Below are positions 34,072 through 43,884 of a stretch of DNA of 64,000 nt, one piece after another (the stretch's first letter is position 1; each line of letters begins with the position of its first letter). The notes under the pieces were generated by a model, which was not told the DNA's origin, did no database searches, and saw only the letters and a list, made by a program, of their open reading frames with translations. The DNA comes from Emticicia fluvialis (GTDB lineage: Bacteria; Bacteroidota; Bacteroidia; Cytophagales; Spirosomataceae): NCBI RefSeq assembly GCF_024793945.1, contig NZ_JANUSD010000014.1:62001-126000 (forward strand), read 5' to 3'. The position numbers were made by a program, and so were the translations under genes.

Positions 34072-34935
34072 ATGAAAACCATGCATTTGTTATTAGCTTT
34101 TTTGTGTCTGGTAAGTGTGGCTCCGGTGCAAGCCGGAAGCAAAAGCCATTCAGCGCAGGATTCCACCTATAAGCAGTATGTGGATCTGCGTTACGGGCCA
34201 GCAGAAGGAACCGCAAACCTGTTGGATCTGTATCTGCCCAAAAATAATTCATCAACCACAAAACTGATTGTTTATGTGCACGGTGGTTCCTGGAAATGGG
34301 GCAGTAAAAACGATTTCCCGAAATTGCTTGTCGGCACACTTACCGCCAAAGGCTATGGAGTAGTGGCTTTAAATTACAGATTGTTAAAAGAGGGGAGTAA
34401 CCGTTTCCCTGCGCAAATGGAAGATTTAACAAACGCATTTGCTTTTCTTACCGTTAAAGCTGGCCAATATGGGTTTAATGGCCGTGAGTTTGCTTTGCTG
34501 GGTGTAAGCGCAGGGGCGCATTTATCATTATTATATACCTATAAGCACGACAAAGACAGGCAGATTAAAACCGTTATTGATATAGTTGGCCCGACCGACC
34601 TGACGGATGCGGATTTCAGGAAGGGCAAGAACAGCGGAGATATAATAAACCAGTTTTTAGGTAATGCCAACCCCGATGCTCCTGTGGCCGTTGAGGCAAG
34701 TCCGATTCTTCAAATAAATAAAGATAATGCTGTGCCTGTAATTATTTTTCATGGTGAAAGCGATGAACTGGTGCCGGTGCAACAGGCAAAAGCTTTGCAC
34801 AAAAAATATCAGGATTTAGGAGGGCAGTCGCAATTGGTGCTGTATCCTGGCGAAACCCACGAAATGCGGAAAAGCCTTTTTGATGTTTACACAAAGCTGG
34901 CGGTTTGGTTGCAGCGTGTTTTTCCTGCCAGGTAA
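34072..34935 (+). CDS. Secreted alpha/beta-hydrolase, BD-FAE-like carbohydrate esterase
   Basis: The 287-residue protein has a signal peptide (ending VQAG, about residues 1-22) and an alpha/beta-hydrolase fold. The oxyanion motif is HGGSWKWG (near residue 70), the nucleophile elbow GVSAGAH has serine near 146, the aspartate is in GESDELVP near 230, and the histidine in GETHEMRKS near 262. This arrangement is that of bacterial feruloyl or acetyl esterases of glycans. It is transcribed opposite to the GH92 operon and may remove acyl groups that block glycosidases; this last point is inference. Confidence 0.88.
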   Translation: MKTMHLLLAFLCLVSVAPVQAGSKSHSAQDSTYKQYVDLRYGPAEGTANLLDLYLPKNNSSTTKLIVYVHGGSWKWGSKNDFPKLLVGTLTAKGYGVVALNYRLLKEGSNRFPAQMEDLTNAFAFLTVKAGQYGFNGREFALLGVSAGAHLSLLYTYKHDKDRQIKTVIDIVGPTDLTDADFRKGKNSGDIINQFLGNANPDAPVAVEASPILQINKDNAVPVIIFHGESDELVPVQQAKALHKKYQDLGGQSQLVLYPGETHEMRKSLFDVYTKLAVWLQRVFPAR

Positions 34936-34950
34936 ACTATACTATTAACA

Positions 34951-35046
34951 GTGAAACTCTGTGTTTTAGCTCTGAACAACTCAATGGTATAAAACTTGTT
35001 TAGAACCTTTTCGCGGAGAATCACTGAGTTTTGCACGGAGTTTCAC
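34951..35046. repeat. 96-bp element bounded by 13-bp inverted repeats
   Basis: GTGAAACTCTGTG at 34951-34963 and CACGGAGTTTCAC at 35034-35046 are inverted copies with 12 of 13 bases matching. Inside are further degraded copies of the same unit (for example CACTGAG). It lies between the convergent esterase and P1 peptidase genes. Similar GTGAAACTCTGTG-type units are scattered in Bacteroidetes genomes, to my recollection. Confidence 0.55.
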
Positions 35047-35063
35047 CGGGTGACTAAGTTGTA

Positions 35064-36212
35064 TTACTCTTTTAACCGATTAAATTTCTTCATCGCAGCC
35101 TTTAGCTTGTCATGCGGAATGGCGAAGTATTTGTTTCCGTTGATTCCCTCCATGTCTTCGGCTGCTATCAGGGCATTGATGATGGCCTCTTCTGTGGCCT
35201 CAACGGTAGCTTTAAAAAGAGGGTCCAGATGTCCTTTTGGTATCACCTTCCATTGCTCTTCCGTATTATCCTTATTATATATAGGCGAAGCCGTTGAAAA
35301 AGCCAGGAAAATTTCTCCTGAACCGTGGTGCGAGTAAGTGCCTGTACGGGCTATGCCGTGTGTTACCCGTTTGGCCAGTAATTTAAGCTGGCCGGCCAGC
35401 AAAGGCGCATCAGTGGCCACTATGGCAATAATAGAACCATCCTTTCTTTTGTCGCGGTTGAGTATGGGCATAAAATCCTGTATTTCTTTACCTATAGGTA
35501 CACCTGCTACGGTCAGTTCGTCTCTTCTACCAAAGTTGGCCTGTACAAAAACTCCCAGGGTGTATTGTCTGGATGCAATCGTAAAAACCCTTGATGCCGT
35601 TCCGCTGCCCCCTTTAAAACTGTAAAGCGCCATGCCGGTGCCGCCACCCACGTTGCCTTCTGCCAGGCTGCCTGTTTTGGCGTTGTCGAGTGCCTCCCAG
35701 ACGTGTTCTTTTTTTACGTGCAGGCCGTTGATGTCGTTCAGTATACCATCATACGTTTCACCCACTACGGGTAGCCCAAAAGAATAGTCAACAAAATCTC
35801 CTTTCGAAAATCTTTTAAAGCACCATTCGCCTATGGCGTCTTTTACTATACCCACACTGTTGGTGTTGGTAATGCCTATAGGGCCATAACCCAGGCCAAA
35901 GTCTTCGATAGAGGGCAGGCCGGTAAGTTCGCCATCGCCATTCAAAGAAAACCATGCGGCAGGATAACCCGCATCTGTTTTACCTTTGGGTAGTATTACG
36001 GTTACTCCGGTACGAACAGGCCCTTTCCCTGTTTGCAGTTCGCCTTTTCCGGTTATAAGTGTTTTGTAGCCTACTTCTACACCTGGCACGTCGGTAATGG
36101 CATTAAAGGCACCCGGGTTACCATTAAATGGTATGCCTAATTGGCGGGCACGGGGTTTCTGTGCTGCAATGGGCAGGCTTAATAAAATAAAGGCAAAAAG
36201 TAGTTTACTCAT
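35064..36212 (-). CDS. P1-family (S58/DmpA-type) peptidase, exported
   Basis: The 382-residue protein has a signal peptide (MSKLLFAFILLSLPIAAQ) and the DmpA fold. The segment GNVGGGTGMALYSFKGGSGTASR (about residues 185-205) carries the autocleavage Gly-Ser site in KGGSGTAS, which frees the serine (or threonine) nucleophile. Other family features are GVTVILPKG, NTNSVGIVKDAIGEW and VATDAPLLAGQLKLLAKR. Family members hydrolyse D-amino or beta-amino peptides, amides and esters. The first 50 residues, PRARQLGIPFNGNPGAFNAITDVPGVEVG, are typical. It is divergent from the ECF sigma gene. Confidence 0.93.
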   Translation of the reverse strand: MSKLLFAFILLSLPIAAQKPRARQLGIPFNGNPGAFNAITDVPGVEVGYKTLITGKGELQTGKGPVRTGVTVILPKGKTDAGYPAAWFSLNGDGELTGLPSIEDFGLGYGPIGITNTNSVGIVKDAIGEWCFKRFSKGDFVDYSFGLPVVGETYDGILNDINGLHVKKEHVWEALDNAKTGSLAEGNVGGGTGMALYSFKGGSGTASRVFTIASRQYTLGVFVQANFGRRDELTVAGVPIGKEIQDFMPILNRDKRKDGSIIAIVATDAPLLAGQLKLLAKRVTHGIARTGTYSHHGSGEIFLAFSTASPIYNKDNTEEQWKVIPKGHLDPLFKATVEATEEAIINALIAAEDMEGINGNKYFAIPHDKLKAAMKKFNRLKE

Positions 36213-36664
36213 CGGGGTTAATGTTTAGCGGCAATAAAGATAGCAGAAATGTTGAGGCTCTGAAAAAAAACGCAAATTGAGGATGTGCGACGACGCAATT
36301 TTATAAAACTGTTAATAAAATATAGCCCAATTTTAGCGTAAAGTTAATAAATAGAGGCCTTGCGCTTTTTGAGGATTATTTTACGTAATATGCGAATATA
36401 ATGTTACGAAATCCTTGTACATTTATTTCATAATTATTCAGCCATACAATTTCAGAATGTCTCAGCAGCTTTTGAACTGCCGGTTCAGGAGTCAGAATAA
36501 GAATTAATCAACAATTTTTTTGCTTGTATTTTAGAATTTTGCGTTAGCACGGAGCAGCAAAAATACGGCTTTTTCTGATTGGTATTATTGGACGAATAAT
36601 TTGCATTTATTAATGTTTCTTTTTTTACCTGAAATTACAATCTATCCTAACTTTAGCTAACATT
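36213..36664. other. Intergenic region between P1 peptidase and ECF sigma
   Basis: This 452-bp AT-rich gap separates divergent genes. I see no RNA gene, hairpin terminator or short coding frame. TAACTTTA just upstream of the sigma start, near 36649, is one base from the TAnnTTTG element and may be its promoter. Confidence 0.4.
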
Positions 36665-37204
36665 ATGGAAGCACTCGATCACATAATTATGAAAGTCGCG
36701 GCCGGAGACAGCAAGGCTTTTACTAAATTATATAATCACTATAAAGAGCCGGGCATCCGGTTTTCTATGGCCATTATAAAAGATGAGGAAGAGGCAGAAA
36801 ATATGTTACACGAAGTTTTTATCAAGATTTGGAACCGCCGTGAGCAGATTAATCCGGAGCTGAACTTCAACTCTTACATTTTCACCTGCCTGCGAAACAT
36901 GGCTTTTGACTACCTTAAAAAAATGGAGCGCAACCAGTTGCTTCAGCATCAGTATATGCAAATGATGGCCGATGACCACGGGAGCGATACTGACGCCGAA
37001 GAGGCCAAGATAGTTTTGCTCCGCAATGCAATGAACAGCCTTCCCGCTAAACGAAAGATGATTCTGAAGCTGAACGTAGAAGACGGTAAATCTTATCAGG
37101 AGATTGCTGAAATGATGCGTATATCAAAAAATACAGTTAAAAATCAGCTTGTGAAAGCCAAACAGTTTTTGCGCGGTAGCATTGATATGACATTGGCACT
37201 TTAG
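36665..37204 (+). CDS. ECF RNA polymerase sigma factor (Bacteroidetes type)
   Basis: The 179-residue protein has sigma region 2 (AFTKLYNHYKEPGIRFSMAIIKDEEEAENMLHEVFIKIW, in parts residues 18-57) and region 4 (SLPAKRKMILKLNVEDGKSYQEIAEMMRISKNTVKNQLVKAK, about 125-168). It lacks sigma 1.1 and 3. Sigma factors of this subgroup usually sit next to a FecR anti-sigma gene and a TonB-dependent receptor with an STN domain. Here the next genes are SusC (134 bp away) and SusD, and neither a FecR nor an STN domain is present. Its targets are unknown but probably include the neighbouring locus. Confidence 0.93.
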   Translation: MEALDHIIMKVAAGDSKAFTKLYNHYKEPGIRFSMAIIKDEEEAENMLHEVFIKIWNRREQINPELNFNSYIFTCLRNMAFDYLKKMERNQLLQHQYMQMMADDHGSDTDAEEAKIVLLRNAMNSLPAKRKMILKLNVEDGKSYQEIAEMMRISKNTVKNQLVKAKQFLRGSIDMTLAL

Positions 37205-37338
37205 TATATCCACCTTCTTCATAATTAAAAATTTAATAATTTAAACAGAATAGTACATTTCACCACTTGATGAGTAATTCAGTAAAAACTAATTAAAACT
37301 TGAGTTACAATTCAATCTTCACTTAAAAAACACATATT

Positions 37339-40300
37339 ATGAAGTTAAACTTTACTCTCCGAAGCATGCTTAGGGGTTTGGTTCTTTATGGATTCCTGTT
37401 GGGGGTATGTGCTCCGGCGGTTTGGGCACAAACCCGGGTCGTAACAGGTAAGGTAACCGCCAAAGAAGACGGTACGGCCATGCCCGGTGTTAACATTGCA
37501 TTAAAAGGAACCCAGCGCGGAACAAGCTCTAATGCCAATGGTACTTACTCTATTGAAGTAAGCGGTAGCAATGCAGTTCTGGTTTTCTCGTTCGTGGGTT
37601 ATCAGGCCATTGATGTGCCTGTGGGCAACAGAAGTACAGTAGATGTAGCGCTTGAACTTAGCTCTGAAAGCCTGAAAGAGGTGGTAGTTACCGCCCTTGG
37701 TATCAAACGCGAAGAGAAATCGCTTGGTTACTCAATAGGTAAGGTAGATGGCAAAGACCTGGGCCGTATCTCAAACGAAAACGTTTTGAACGCCATGGCC
37801 GGTAAAGTGGCCGGTGTGGCTATTAATGCCACTGGTGGTACGGGTTCGTCTGTGAGTATGGTTATCAGAGGTGCCAAGTCTTTGAGCAACGACAACCAGC
37901 CACTATTTGTAATTGACGGTGTACCTATCATTAACACCCTTAACAACGTAAGCCAGATTGGTGGCGACAACCGTGTTGACTACGGTAACGCAATATCTGA
38001 CTTAAACCCTGACAACGTAGAGAGCGTGTCTATCCTGAAAGGGCCAAGTGCAGCTGCGCTGTATGGTTCAAGAGCGGGTAATGGTGTGGTGCTTATTACA
38101 ACCAAGAACGGTTCAAAAGCTAAGAAACTGACAGTTAACCTTACTACCAATACCGTTTTTGACCAACCGTACCGTTTCCTTGATTTCCACCACAAATTTG
38201 CTACGGGTATCCTTCCTTTCACGCCAGACAAAAACCCGTATCCGGGTGGTATCCTTCAGATTGAGGAAGGTGGCGCAGGCGGTGTAGGCCCAGAGCTTGA
38301 CAAAGGTTACAAGGCTATTCAATGGAACAGCCCTAAAGATGCCAATGGCAAGTCTATTCCGACCGAACTGGTTTCTCACCCTAACAACGTAAGAGATTTC
38401 GTTCAAACAGGTATTACAACTACCAATGGTATTTCAATCTCTAACAGTAATGATTTTATTAACTACCGTGTGGCGTATTCAAATATGACCAACCGTGGTA
38501 TCATTCCTGGTTCAGACTTATTTAAAAACTCATTGGCGGTTGCTACTTCAATGAAGTTAAGCAATAAATTAAGATTAAGCACTAACATCGATTTGAGCCG
38601 TAACAACTCTAACAACCGCCCTGCCGGTGAAAGAGGCTCCAACCCATTGCAATGGGCGTATGCGTTATCTCCTCATATTGATATCAACGAGCTGAAAGAC
38701 TACTGGGTGCCGGGTCAGGAAGGTCTGCAACAAAAATCGCAGTCGGCCAAAAACTTCAATAACCCATGGTTCCTAGCTCATGAAGTGAAAAACGCTTTTG
38801 AAAGAAATCGTTTGTTCGGAAACATGAAAGCTGATTACCAGATTACTCCTGAGTTGAGTTTGATGGCCAGATATTCATTAGACAGCTATGGTGAAAACCG
38901 TGAAACCAAAATTGCTAACAGCTACACAGCTGAGCCTCGCGGTGCTTATGGTATCAACAACCTTAGACGTTTTGAAAGTAATGCTGACTTTTTGGCTACA
39001 TATAACAAAAATGTAAACGACCTTTCGTTAACATTCTCTGCCGGTGGTAACGTTCGTAACACCAAGTACTCAGACGTAGTCAACCAAAGCCGCAACGGTA
39101 CCGGCCTTATTATTCCGGGCTTGTTTACGCTTCAGAATATTGCTCCTGCAAACTTATTGTACACCAGCTATTATTCAAAAAAGATGGTGTATAGCCTTTA
39201 CGGTACTGCAACTGTTGGTTTCAAAGACCTTGTATTTGTTGACCTGACAGGTAGAAATGACTGGTCAAGTACCTTGCCTTCTGCAAACCGTTCTTATTTC
39301 TACCCTGCTGCTTCGGTGAGCTTATTGGCCAACGAATTGTTTGCCAACTCGTCGCCAAACCTGAATATGTTGAAACTGAGAGCCGGTGTAGCACAGGTAG
39401 GTAATGACACCAACCCTTATGCCTTGCTAAACACTTTGGGTAGTAACGAAGCATGGAATGGTATCACCCGTTTGTCTAAATCAGGTACTATCCTGTTACC
39501 AGACCTGAAACCAGAGATTGCTACTTCTTATGACCTGGGTGTTGACCTGACCATGTTTAAAAACAAATTGCGTGTTTCGGGTACTTACTACATGGTTGAG
39601 AACAGAAACCAGATTATACCAACCAAATTGCCTCCGTCGTCTGGTTATACGTCTAAAAACATCAACGCTGGTTTGTTAGTTAGTAGAGGTACCGAAATTA
39701 CTGTGGGTGGCACGCCACTTGAAAGAAACGGCTGGAGATTGGATCTGACAGCTAACTTCTACAGAAACAGAACAGTTATTAAAGAATTGTCGCCGGGTAT
39801 TGACTTCTATACCTTGTGGACAGATGCTAAAGGTGGTGCCTGGACATACGTAGGTGAAACCGTTGGTGATATTTATGACTCAGAACTTGTTACAGTAAAA
39901 GACAAATCGTCTCCATACTACGGATATCCGATTCTTGATTCTGACGGTTCATGGCAGGCAGTAAGTGCCAGCAACAGCCGTAACAAAATCGGTAACTTCA
40001 ACCCTGATTTCATCCTTGGTCTTCAAACTTCATTGAGCTACAAAAACTTTAGCCTGAACATGACGTTCGACTGGAGACAAGGTGGCGACTTTGTTTCGCA
40101 AACGTATCGTTATGCTGAATCTGACCTTAAATCACAACGTTTCCTTGATAACCTGATTAACCCTAACGGTTTATCTGGCCAGGCGCTTCGCGACTACCTG
40201 GTTAACAACGACCTTGTGCGTGTAGTAGGTAACAAATTCAACATTGTGGGTGGTCCTACTGCCGAGTATGGTGGTTTTCCTTTCACTTACGGTGGCAATA

Positions 40301-40728
40301 CCTACCCTTATGGTGTGTTTAACCCTGGTGTAATTGCACAGTATGACGAGTCTGGCAAAGTAGTAGGTTACACAGAAAACCTGGGTGGCCCTGGTACCAA
40401 AATTATTCCTTACGGCGACAACTACCCTTGGGATTTCACAAGAGCTGCCATGTTTGATGCATCGTTTATCAAATTAAGAGAAGTGTCTTTGGGCTATGAG
40501 CTTCCATCTGGCTTTGTAAAAAGATTAGGTCTGCAAAGTGCCAATGTATCAGTTTACAGCCGTAACATCATGCTTTGGACAGCCGCGAAAATCGGTGTAG
40601 ACCCAGAGATGGCGTACCAGCCACAAGCTAGTGCACAGGCAGGTACTCAATTCAAACAAGGTATAGAAAGATATAACGTAATGCCTTGGGTTATGCCGGT
40701 AGGCTTTAAGTTAGGGTTGACTTTCTAA
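37339..40728 (+). CDS. SusC/RagA-family TonB-dependent outer-membrane transporter
   Basis: The 1129-residue protein has a signal peptide ending VWAQ (residue 31) and a carboxypeptidase-regulatory-like domain (about 35-110, GKVTAKEDGTAMPGVNIALKGTQRGTSS). Next come the TonB-box region VVVTALGI, a plug domain (NAMAGKVAGVAI, VIDGVPI, SVSILKGPSAAALYGSRAGNGVVLITTK) and a 22-strand barrel. The C-terminus ends in an aromatic residue (GFKLGLTF), as needed for barrel insertion. It imports bulky nutrients together with SusD, using TonB energy. No STN domain is seen, so it probably does not signal directly to the ECF sigma. SusD starts 21 bp downstream. Confidence 0.95.
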   Translation: MKLNFTLRSMLRGLVLYGFLLGVCAPAVWAQTRVVTGKVTAKEDGTAMPGVNIALKGTQRGTSSNANGTYSIEVSGSNAVLVFSFVGYQAIDVPVGNRSTVDVALELSSESLKEVVVTALGIKREEKSLGYSIGKVDGKDLGRISNENVLNAMAGKVAGVAINATGGTGSSVSMVIRGAKSLSNDNQPLFVIDGVPIINTLNNVSQIGGDNRVDYGNAISDLNPDNVESVSILKGPSAAALYGSRAGNGVVLITTKNGSKAKKLTVNLTTNTVFDQPYRFLDFHHKFATGILPFTPDKNPYPGGILQIEEGGAGGVGPELDKGYKAIQWNSPKDANGKSIPTELVSHPNNVRDFVQTGITTTNGISISNSNDFINYRVAYSNMTNRGIIPGSDLFKNSLAVATSMKLSNKLRLSTNIDLSRNNSNNRPAGERGSNPLQWAYALSPHIDINELKDYWVPGQEGLQQKSQSAKNFNNPWFLAHEVKNAFERNRLFGNMKADYQITPELSLMARYSLDSYGENRETKIANSYTAEPRGAYGINNLRRFESNADFLATYNKNVNDLSLTFSAGGNVRNTKYSDVVNQSRNGTGLIIPGLFTLQNIAPANLLYTSYYSKKMVYSLYGTATVGFKDLVFVDLTGRNDWSSTLPSANRSYFYPAASVSLLANELFANSSPNLNMLKLRAGVAQVGNDTNPYALLNTLGSNEAWNGITRLSKSGTILLPDLKPEIATSYDLGVDLTMFKNKLRVSGTYYMVENRNQIIPTKLPPSSGYTSKNINAGLLVSRGTEITVGGTPLERNGWRLDLTANFYRNRTVIKELSPGIDFYTLWTDAKGGAWTYVGETVGDIYDSELVTVKDKSSPYYGYPILDSDGSWQAVSASNSRNKIGNFNPDFILGLQTSLSYKNFSLNMTFDWRQGGDFVSQTYRYAESDLKSQRFLDNLINPNGLSGQALRDYLVNNDLVRVVGNKFNIVGGPTAEYGGFPFTYGGNTYPYGVFNPGVIAQYDESGKVVGYTENLGGPGTKIIPYGDNYPWDFTRAAMFDASFIKLREVSLGYELPSGFVKRLGLQSANVSVYSRNIMLWTAAKIGVDPEMAYQPQASAQAGTQFKQGIERYNVMPWVMPVGFKLGLTF

Positions 40729-40749
40729 AAAACTTAAACTCTGAAATCA

Positions 40750-42390
40750 ATGAAAACCAGTTACAAAAAAATAATAGCATTAGTCTTTCTTTTTACGGGC
40801 TTCTTTTCGTGCGAAGATTTGACAGAAGTAAACAAAAACCCCAACGGGGTGCAGCCTGATTTGGTAAACCCTAACCTGGTATTGCCAACGGTGCTTACAG
40901 AAGCCGCAAAAATTTATGTTAACCTTGGGTATCAGGATATCGCCGGTGTGGTTCAACACACGCAAAAAGATGCCTGGTCGTCTGGTCATAATGATTATGA
41001 CTGGGGTGGTAACCAAAGCTGGAGTGCCTACTACGACATACTACGCAACAACCAGTTGGTGTATGACCGCGCCGTAGCGCTTAACCTGGAGTATCATCAG
41101 GGTGTGGCACTGGTAATGAAGTCGTTCATGTTTGGCTTAATTACCGACTTGTGGGGTGATGCACCTTATACCTCTGCCCTAAAAGGTGAGTTAGGTAAAA
41201 CAGAAGATATTCTTCCTTCGTATGATAGCCAGGAGGCTATTTACACAGGTATTCTGGCCGATTTGGAAAAAGCCAATACCTTGTTGTCGAAAACCAAAGC
41301 TGAGTACTCAAGCATAGTTGATAACGTTGACGTTTATTATGGCGGAGACCCAACCAAATGGAGAAAATTTGCCAATTCGCTTGCTCTACGTTATTATATG
41401 CGTATCTCATCAAAAAAACCAGATGTAGCTAAAGCGGGTATCGAGAAAATTGCAGGTAATGCAAGCCAGTACCCAATCATTACATCTAACTCTGACGATG
41501 CCACTATGGGCTTCCCTGGTACCAGTGATGCAACCTCTTGGCCTGCCAACACCGTTTATGATGTGAGTGGAAGTAACTACCGCCGTATTAAAATGGCTGC
41601 TACATTGGTAGAGTCATTGCAGGCAAAGAAAGATCCTCGTCTGGCTGTATGGGCTAATAAAGTTGAGATTCCGTTGGTGGTTGATGCAAGCTTACCTGCA
41701 GGAACCGATAAAATTGAAGGTGGTAAAAGATATTTGTCACCGGATAAAGTTGGTAATACGCTTATTGACACCGATCCTGATTATGTAGGTATACCTACCA
41801 GTTTCTCAGCATTGCCGTCTGCTTATAACCTGAACCCGACACCGGGCCAGACATCGTTCAACCCACATGTTTCGTTCCTGAACGATATCTATAAAGCAGC
41901 AACAGGCTCTTTGTTGAAAGCACGTTTGATTTCTGCAGCGGAAGTAAACTTTATATTGGCTGAGGCCGCATTGAAAGGCTGGTCGGCAGGTGATGCAAAA
42001 TCACGTTACGAAGCAGGTGTAAAAGCTTCATTAGCTACCTGGGGTGTAAGTGGTGCTGCCACTACTTACCTTACCAATGCAGGTGTTGCCTACGACGGTA
42101 CTTTGAAACAGGTATTAGAACAAAAATGGATTGCCAGCTGGACAGCCGCTACAGAAGCATGGTTTGATTTCAGAAGAACAGGCTTCCCGGCTCTTAAACC
42201 AGGCCCGGCAGCTAAACGCCAGGCAATGCCTTTAAGATTCTACTACATGCAGGACGAATTGAATATTAATAAAGCCAATGCCAATGCTGCACTTGACAGA
42301 CTTGAAACTACAAGTTTTTCTCAGGCAGACGGTAAAAACAGTGCGTGGTCAAAACCATGGGTTGTTCAGGGAACAGGTAAACCCTGGTAA
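40750..42390 (+). CDS. SusD/RagB-family nutrient-binding lipoprotein
   Basis: The 546-residue lipoprotein (signal ends TGFFSC, near residue 21) starts EDLTEVNKNPNGV, the pattern of the SusD-like_2 group. TPR-like helices include VQHTQKDAWSSGHNDYDWGG and the closing segment EQKWIASWTAATEAWFDFRRTGFPAL. It caps the partner SusC and binds the substrate at the cell surface. SusD-like_2 proteins often occur in loci for peptides, phosphoesters or other non-polysaccharide substrates, which suits the genes that follow. A strong terminator follows the gene at 42417-42452. Confidence 0.94.
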   Translation: MKTSYKKIIALVFLFTGFFSCEDLTEVNKNPNGVQPDLVNPNLVLPTVLTEAAKIYVNLGYQDIAGVVQHTQKDAWSSGHNDYDWGGNQSWSAYYDILRNNQLVYDRAVALNLEYHQGVALVMKSFMFGLITDLWGDAPYTSALKGELGKTEDILPSYDSQEAIYTGILADLEKANTLLSKTKAEYSSIVDNVDVYYGGDPTKWRKFANSLALRYYMRISSKKPDVAKAGIEKIAGNASQYPIITSNSDDATMGFPGTSDATSWPANTVYDVSGSNYRRIKMAATLVESLQAKKDPRLAVWANKVEIPLVVDASLPAGTDKIEGGKRYLSPDKVGNTLIDTDPDYVGIPTSFSALPSAYNLNPTPGQTSFNPHVSFLNDIYKAATGSLLKARLISAAEVNFILAEAALKGWSAGDAKSRYEAGVKASLATWGVSGAATTYLTNAGVAYDGTLKQVLEQKWIASWTAATEAWFDFRRTGFPALKPGPAAKRQAMPLRFYYMQDELNINKANANAALDRLETTSFSQADGKNSAWSKPWVVQGTGKPW

Positions 42391-42416
42391 TTATAGATTG
42401 TTTTGAAAAGAAGTGG

Positions 42417-42452
42417 ATTAGGGGTGGTTTTTTATAACCGCCTCTAATTTTT
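42417..42452 (+). terminator. Rho-independent terminator after SusD
   Basis: A 13-bp stem (42417-42429 with 42436-42448, two G-T pairs) with a 6-base loop is followed by a T run. It separates the sigma-SusC-SusD transcript from the phosphoesterase gene that starts 27 bp later. Confidence 0.75.
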
Positions 42453-42478
42453 AATTATTTAACACAAACCTCTCAGAT

Positions 42479-43831
42479 ATGCATAGTATCAGAAAAAATG
42501 TGGTAAAGGCTCTTTGTTTTTTTATTTGCAGTAATACTTTCCATACGGCTTTTTCACAGACACACAAGCATCCACACGACCACGCGAGGTCGTTGAATAT
42601 GGACGTAAAAGTCCTTTTTCCTTCTGCCACGCCAGACAGAATTATCCTGAATCTGACAGCAACGCCTGAAACCTCAGTAGCAGTAAACTGGCGCACAGAT
42701 TCAACCATTAACAAAGGCGAAATACAGTTTGCCCAGGCTACAGATGGTACGCAGTTTCAGAAAAACATCCGCACCATTAATGCCATTTCAGAAAATCTGA
42801 AAGTTAAATACCCGAACGAACCCGAAATAAATGCTTATTACCACTCGGGCGTTATTGAAAACCTTCAACCGGGTGCCTTGTATGTTTACCGGGTTGGTTA
42901 TGACAAGCACTGGTCAGAGTGGTTTCAGATGCGTATGCCTGGTAATAAGCCCGGCAGGCCGCTCTCGTTTCTTTATTTTGGCGATGCCCAGAATGACGTA
43001 AAGTCGCAATGGTCTCGTGTTATCAGAGAAGCCTACAAAACCATGCCTGAGGTATCGTTTATGTTGCATGCCGGAGACCTGATAAACCGCCACGACCACG
43101 ATGTTGAGTGGGGTGAATGGTTCTATGCGGGTTCTTATATTCATGCTACCGTACCTAGTGTAATGACACCCGGTAACCACGAATATGGCAAAGGGAAACT
43201 GTCGCCGCAATGGAGACCCCAGTTTAACCTGCCTGTTAATGGCCCGAAAGGCCTGGAAGAAACCTGCTATGAAGTAAATTATTCAGACCTGAAGGTGATT
43301 TCGCTGAACGCCGAAGAAATTGATGAGTCGGAACACTTTGCTAATGCACAGGCCAAATGGCTTGATTCGGTACTTACCAATAATCCTCGTAAATGGACCG
43401 CCATTACCTTGCACTATCCGTTTTATTCAACCAAGCCTAACCGCGATAACATTGAGCTGCGCAAGCGTTTCAAACCCATTATTGACAAACATAAAGTTGA
43501 TATTGTATTGCAAGGCCACGACCACGCCTACGGACGCGGCGTAATAAGTAATTCGGTAAACGGACAGGGCAATAAAAATCAGGCATCAGGAACGGTGTAT
43601 GTGGTTTCGGTTTCAGGGCCAAAGATGTATGATATATCTAACGACCCCTGGATGAACCGCAAAGCCAGCAATACACAGTTGTTTCAGATATTAACAGTTG
43701 AGGGTAACTCGCTTTTATATAAAGCCTTTACCGCAACCGGAGAGCTTTACGATTCTTTTGAATTGAAAAAACAACCCGGCAAACCCAATGTACTGGTTAA
43801 TAAAATTCCGAAAACACCAGAGAAGAACTAA
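42479..43831 (+). CDS. Secreted calcineurin-type metallophosphoesterase (purple acid phosphatase-like)
   Basis: The 450-residue protein has a signal peptide (ending AFSQ) and an N-terminal fibronectin-like domain (ATPETSVAVNWRTDS to GALYVYRVGYDK, about residues 58-145). A metallophosphoesterase domain follows with the five usual metal motifs: GDAQND near 167, GDLINRH near 199, GNHE near 231, HYPF near 313 and GHDHAYG near 345. This order is that of purple-acid-phosphatase-like enzymes that release phosphate from organic phosphoesters. Two hairpin terminators flank it (42417-42452 and 43857-43884), so it may be monocistronic or attenuated from SusCD. Confidence 0.92.
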   Translation: MHSIRKNVVKALCFFICSNTFHTAFSQTHKHPHDHARSLNMDVKVLFPSATPDRIILNLTATPETSVAVNWRTDSTINKGEIQFAQATDGTQFQKNIRTINAISENLKVKYPNEPEINAYYHSGVIENLQPGALYVYRVGYDKHWSEWFQMRMPGNKPGRPLSFLYFGDAQNDVKSQWSRVIREAYKTMPEVSFMLHAGDLINRHDHDVEWGEWFYAGSYIHATVPSVMTPGNHEYGKGKLSPQWRPQFNLPVNGPKGLEETCYEVNYSDLKVISLNAEEIDESEHFANAQAKWLDSVLTNNPRKWTAITLHYPFYSTKPNRDNIELRKRFKPIIDKHKVDIVLQGHDHAYGRGVISNSVNGQGNKNQASGTVYVVSVSGPKMYDISNDPWMNRKASNTQLFQILTVEGNSLLYKAFTATGELYDSFELKKQPGKPNVLVNKIPKTPEKN

Positions 43832-43856
43832 CCCAAGAAGTGATGTTAAAAACAGG

Positions 43857-43884
43857 GGATAGGCCATTGGCTTATCCTTTTTTT
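43857..43884 (+). terminator. Rho-independent terminator
   Basis: A 9-bp stem GGATAGGCC/GGCTTATCC (one G-T pair, 43857-43865 with 43869-43877) has a 3-base loop and seven T residues. It divides the phosphoesterase gene from the ceramidase-like gene. Confidence 0.78.
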
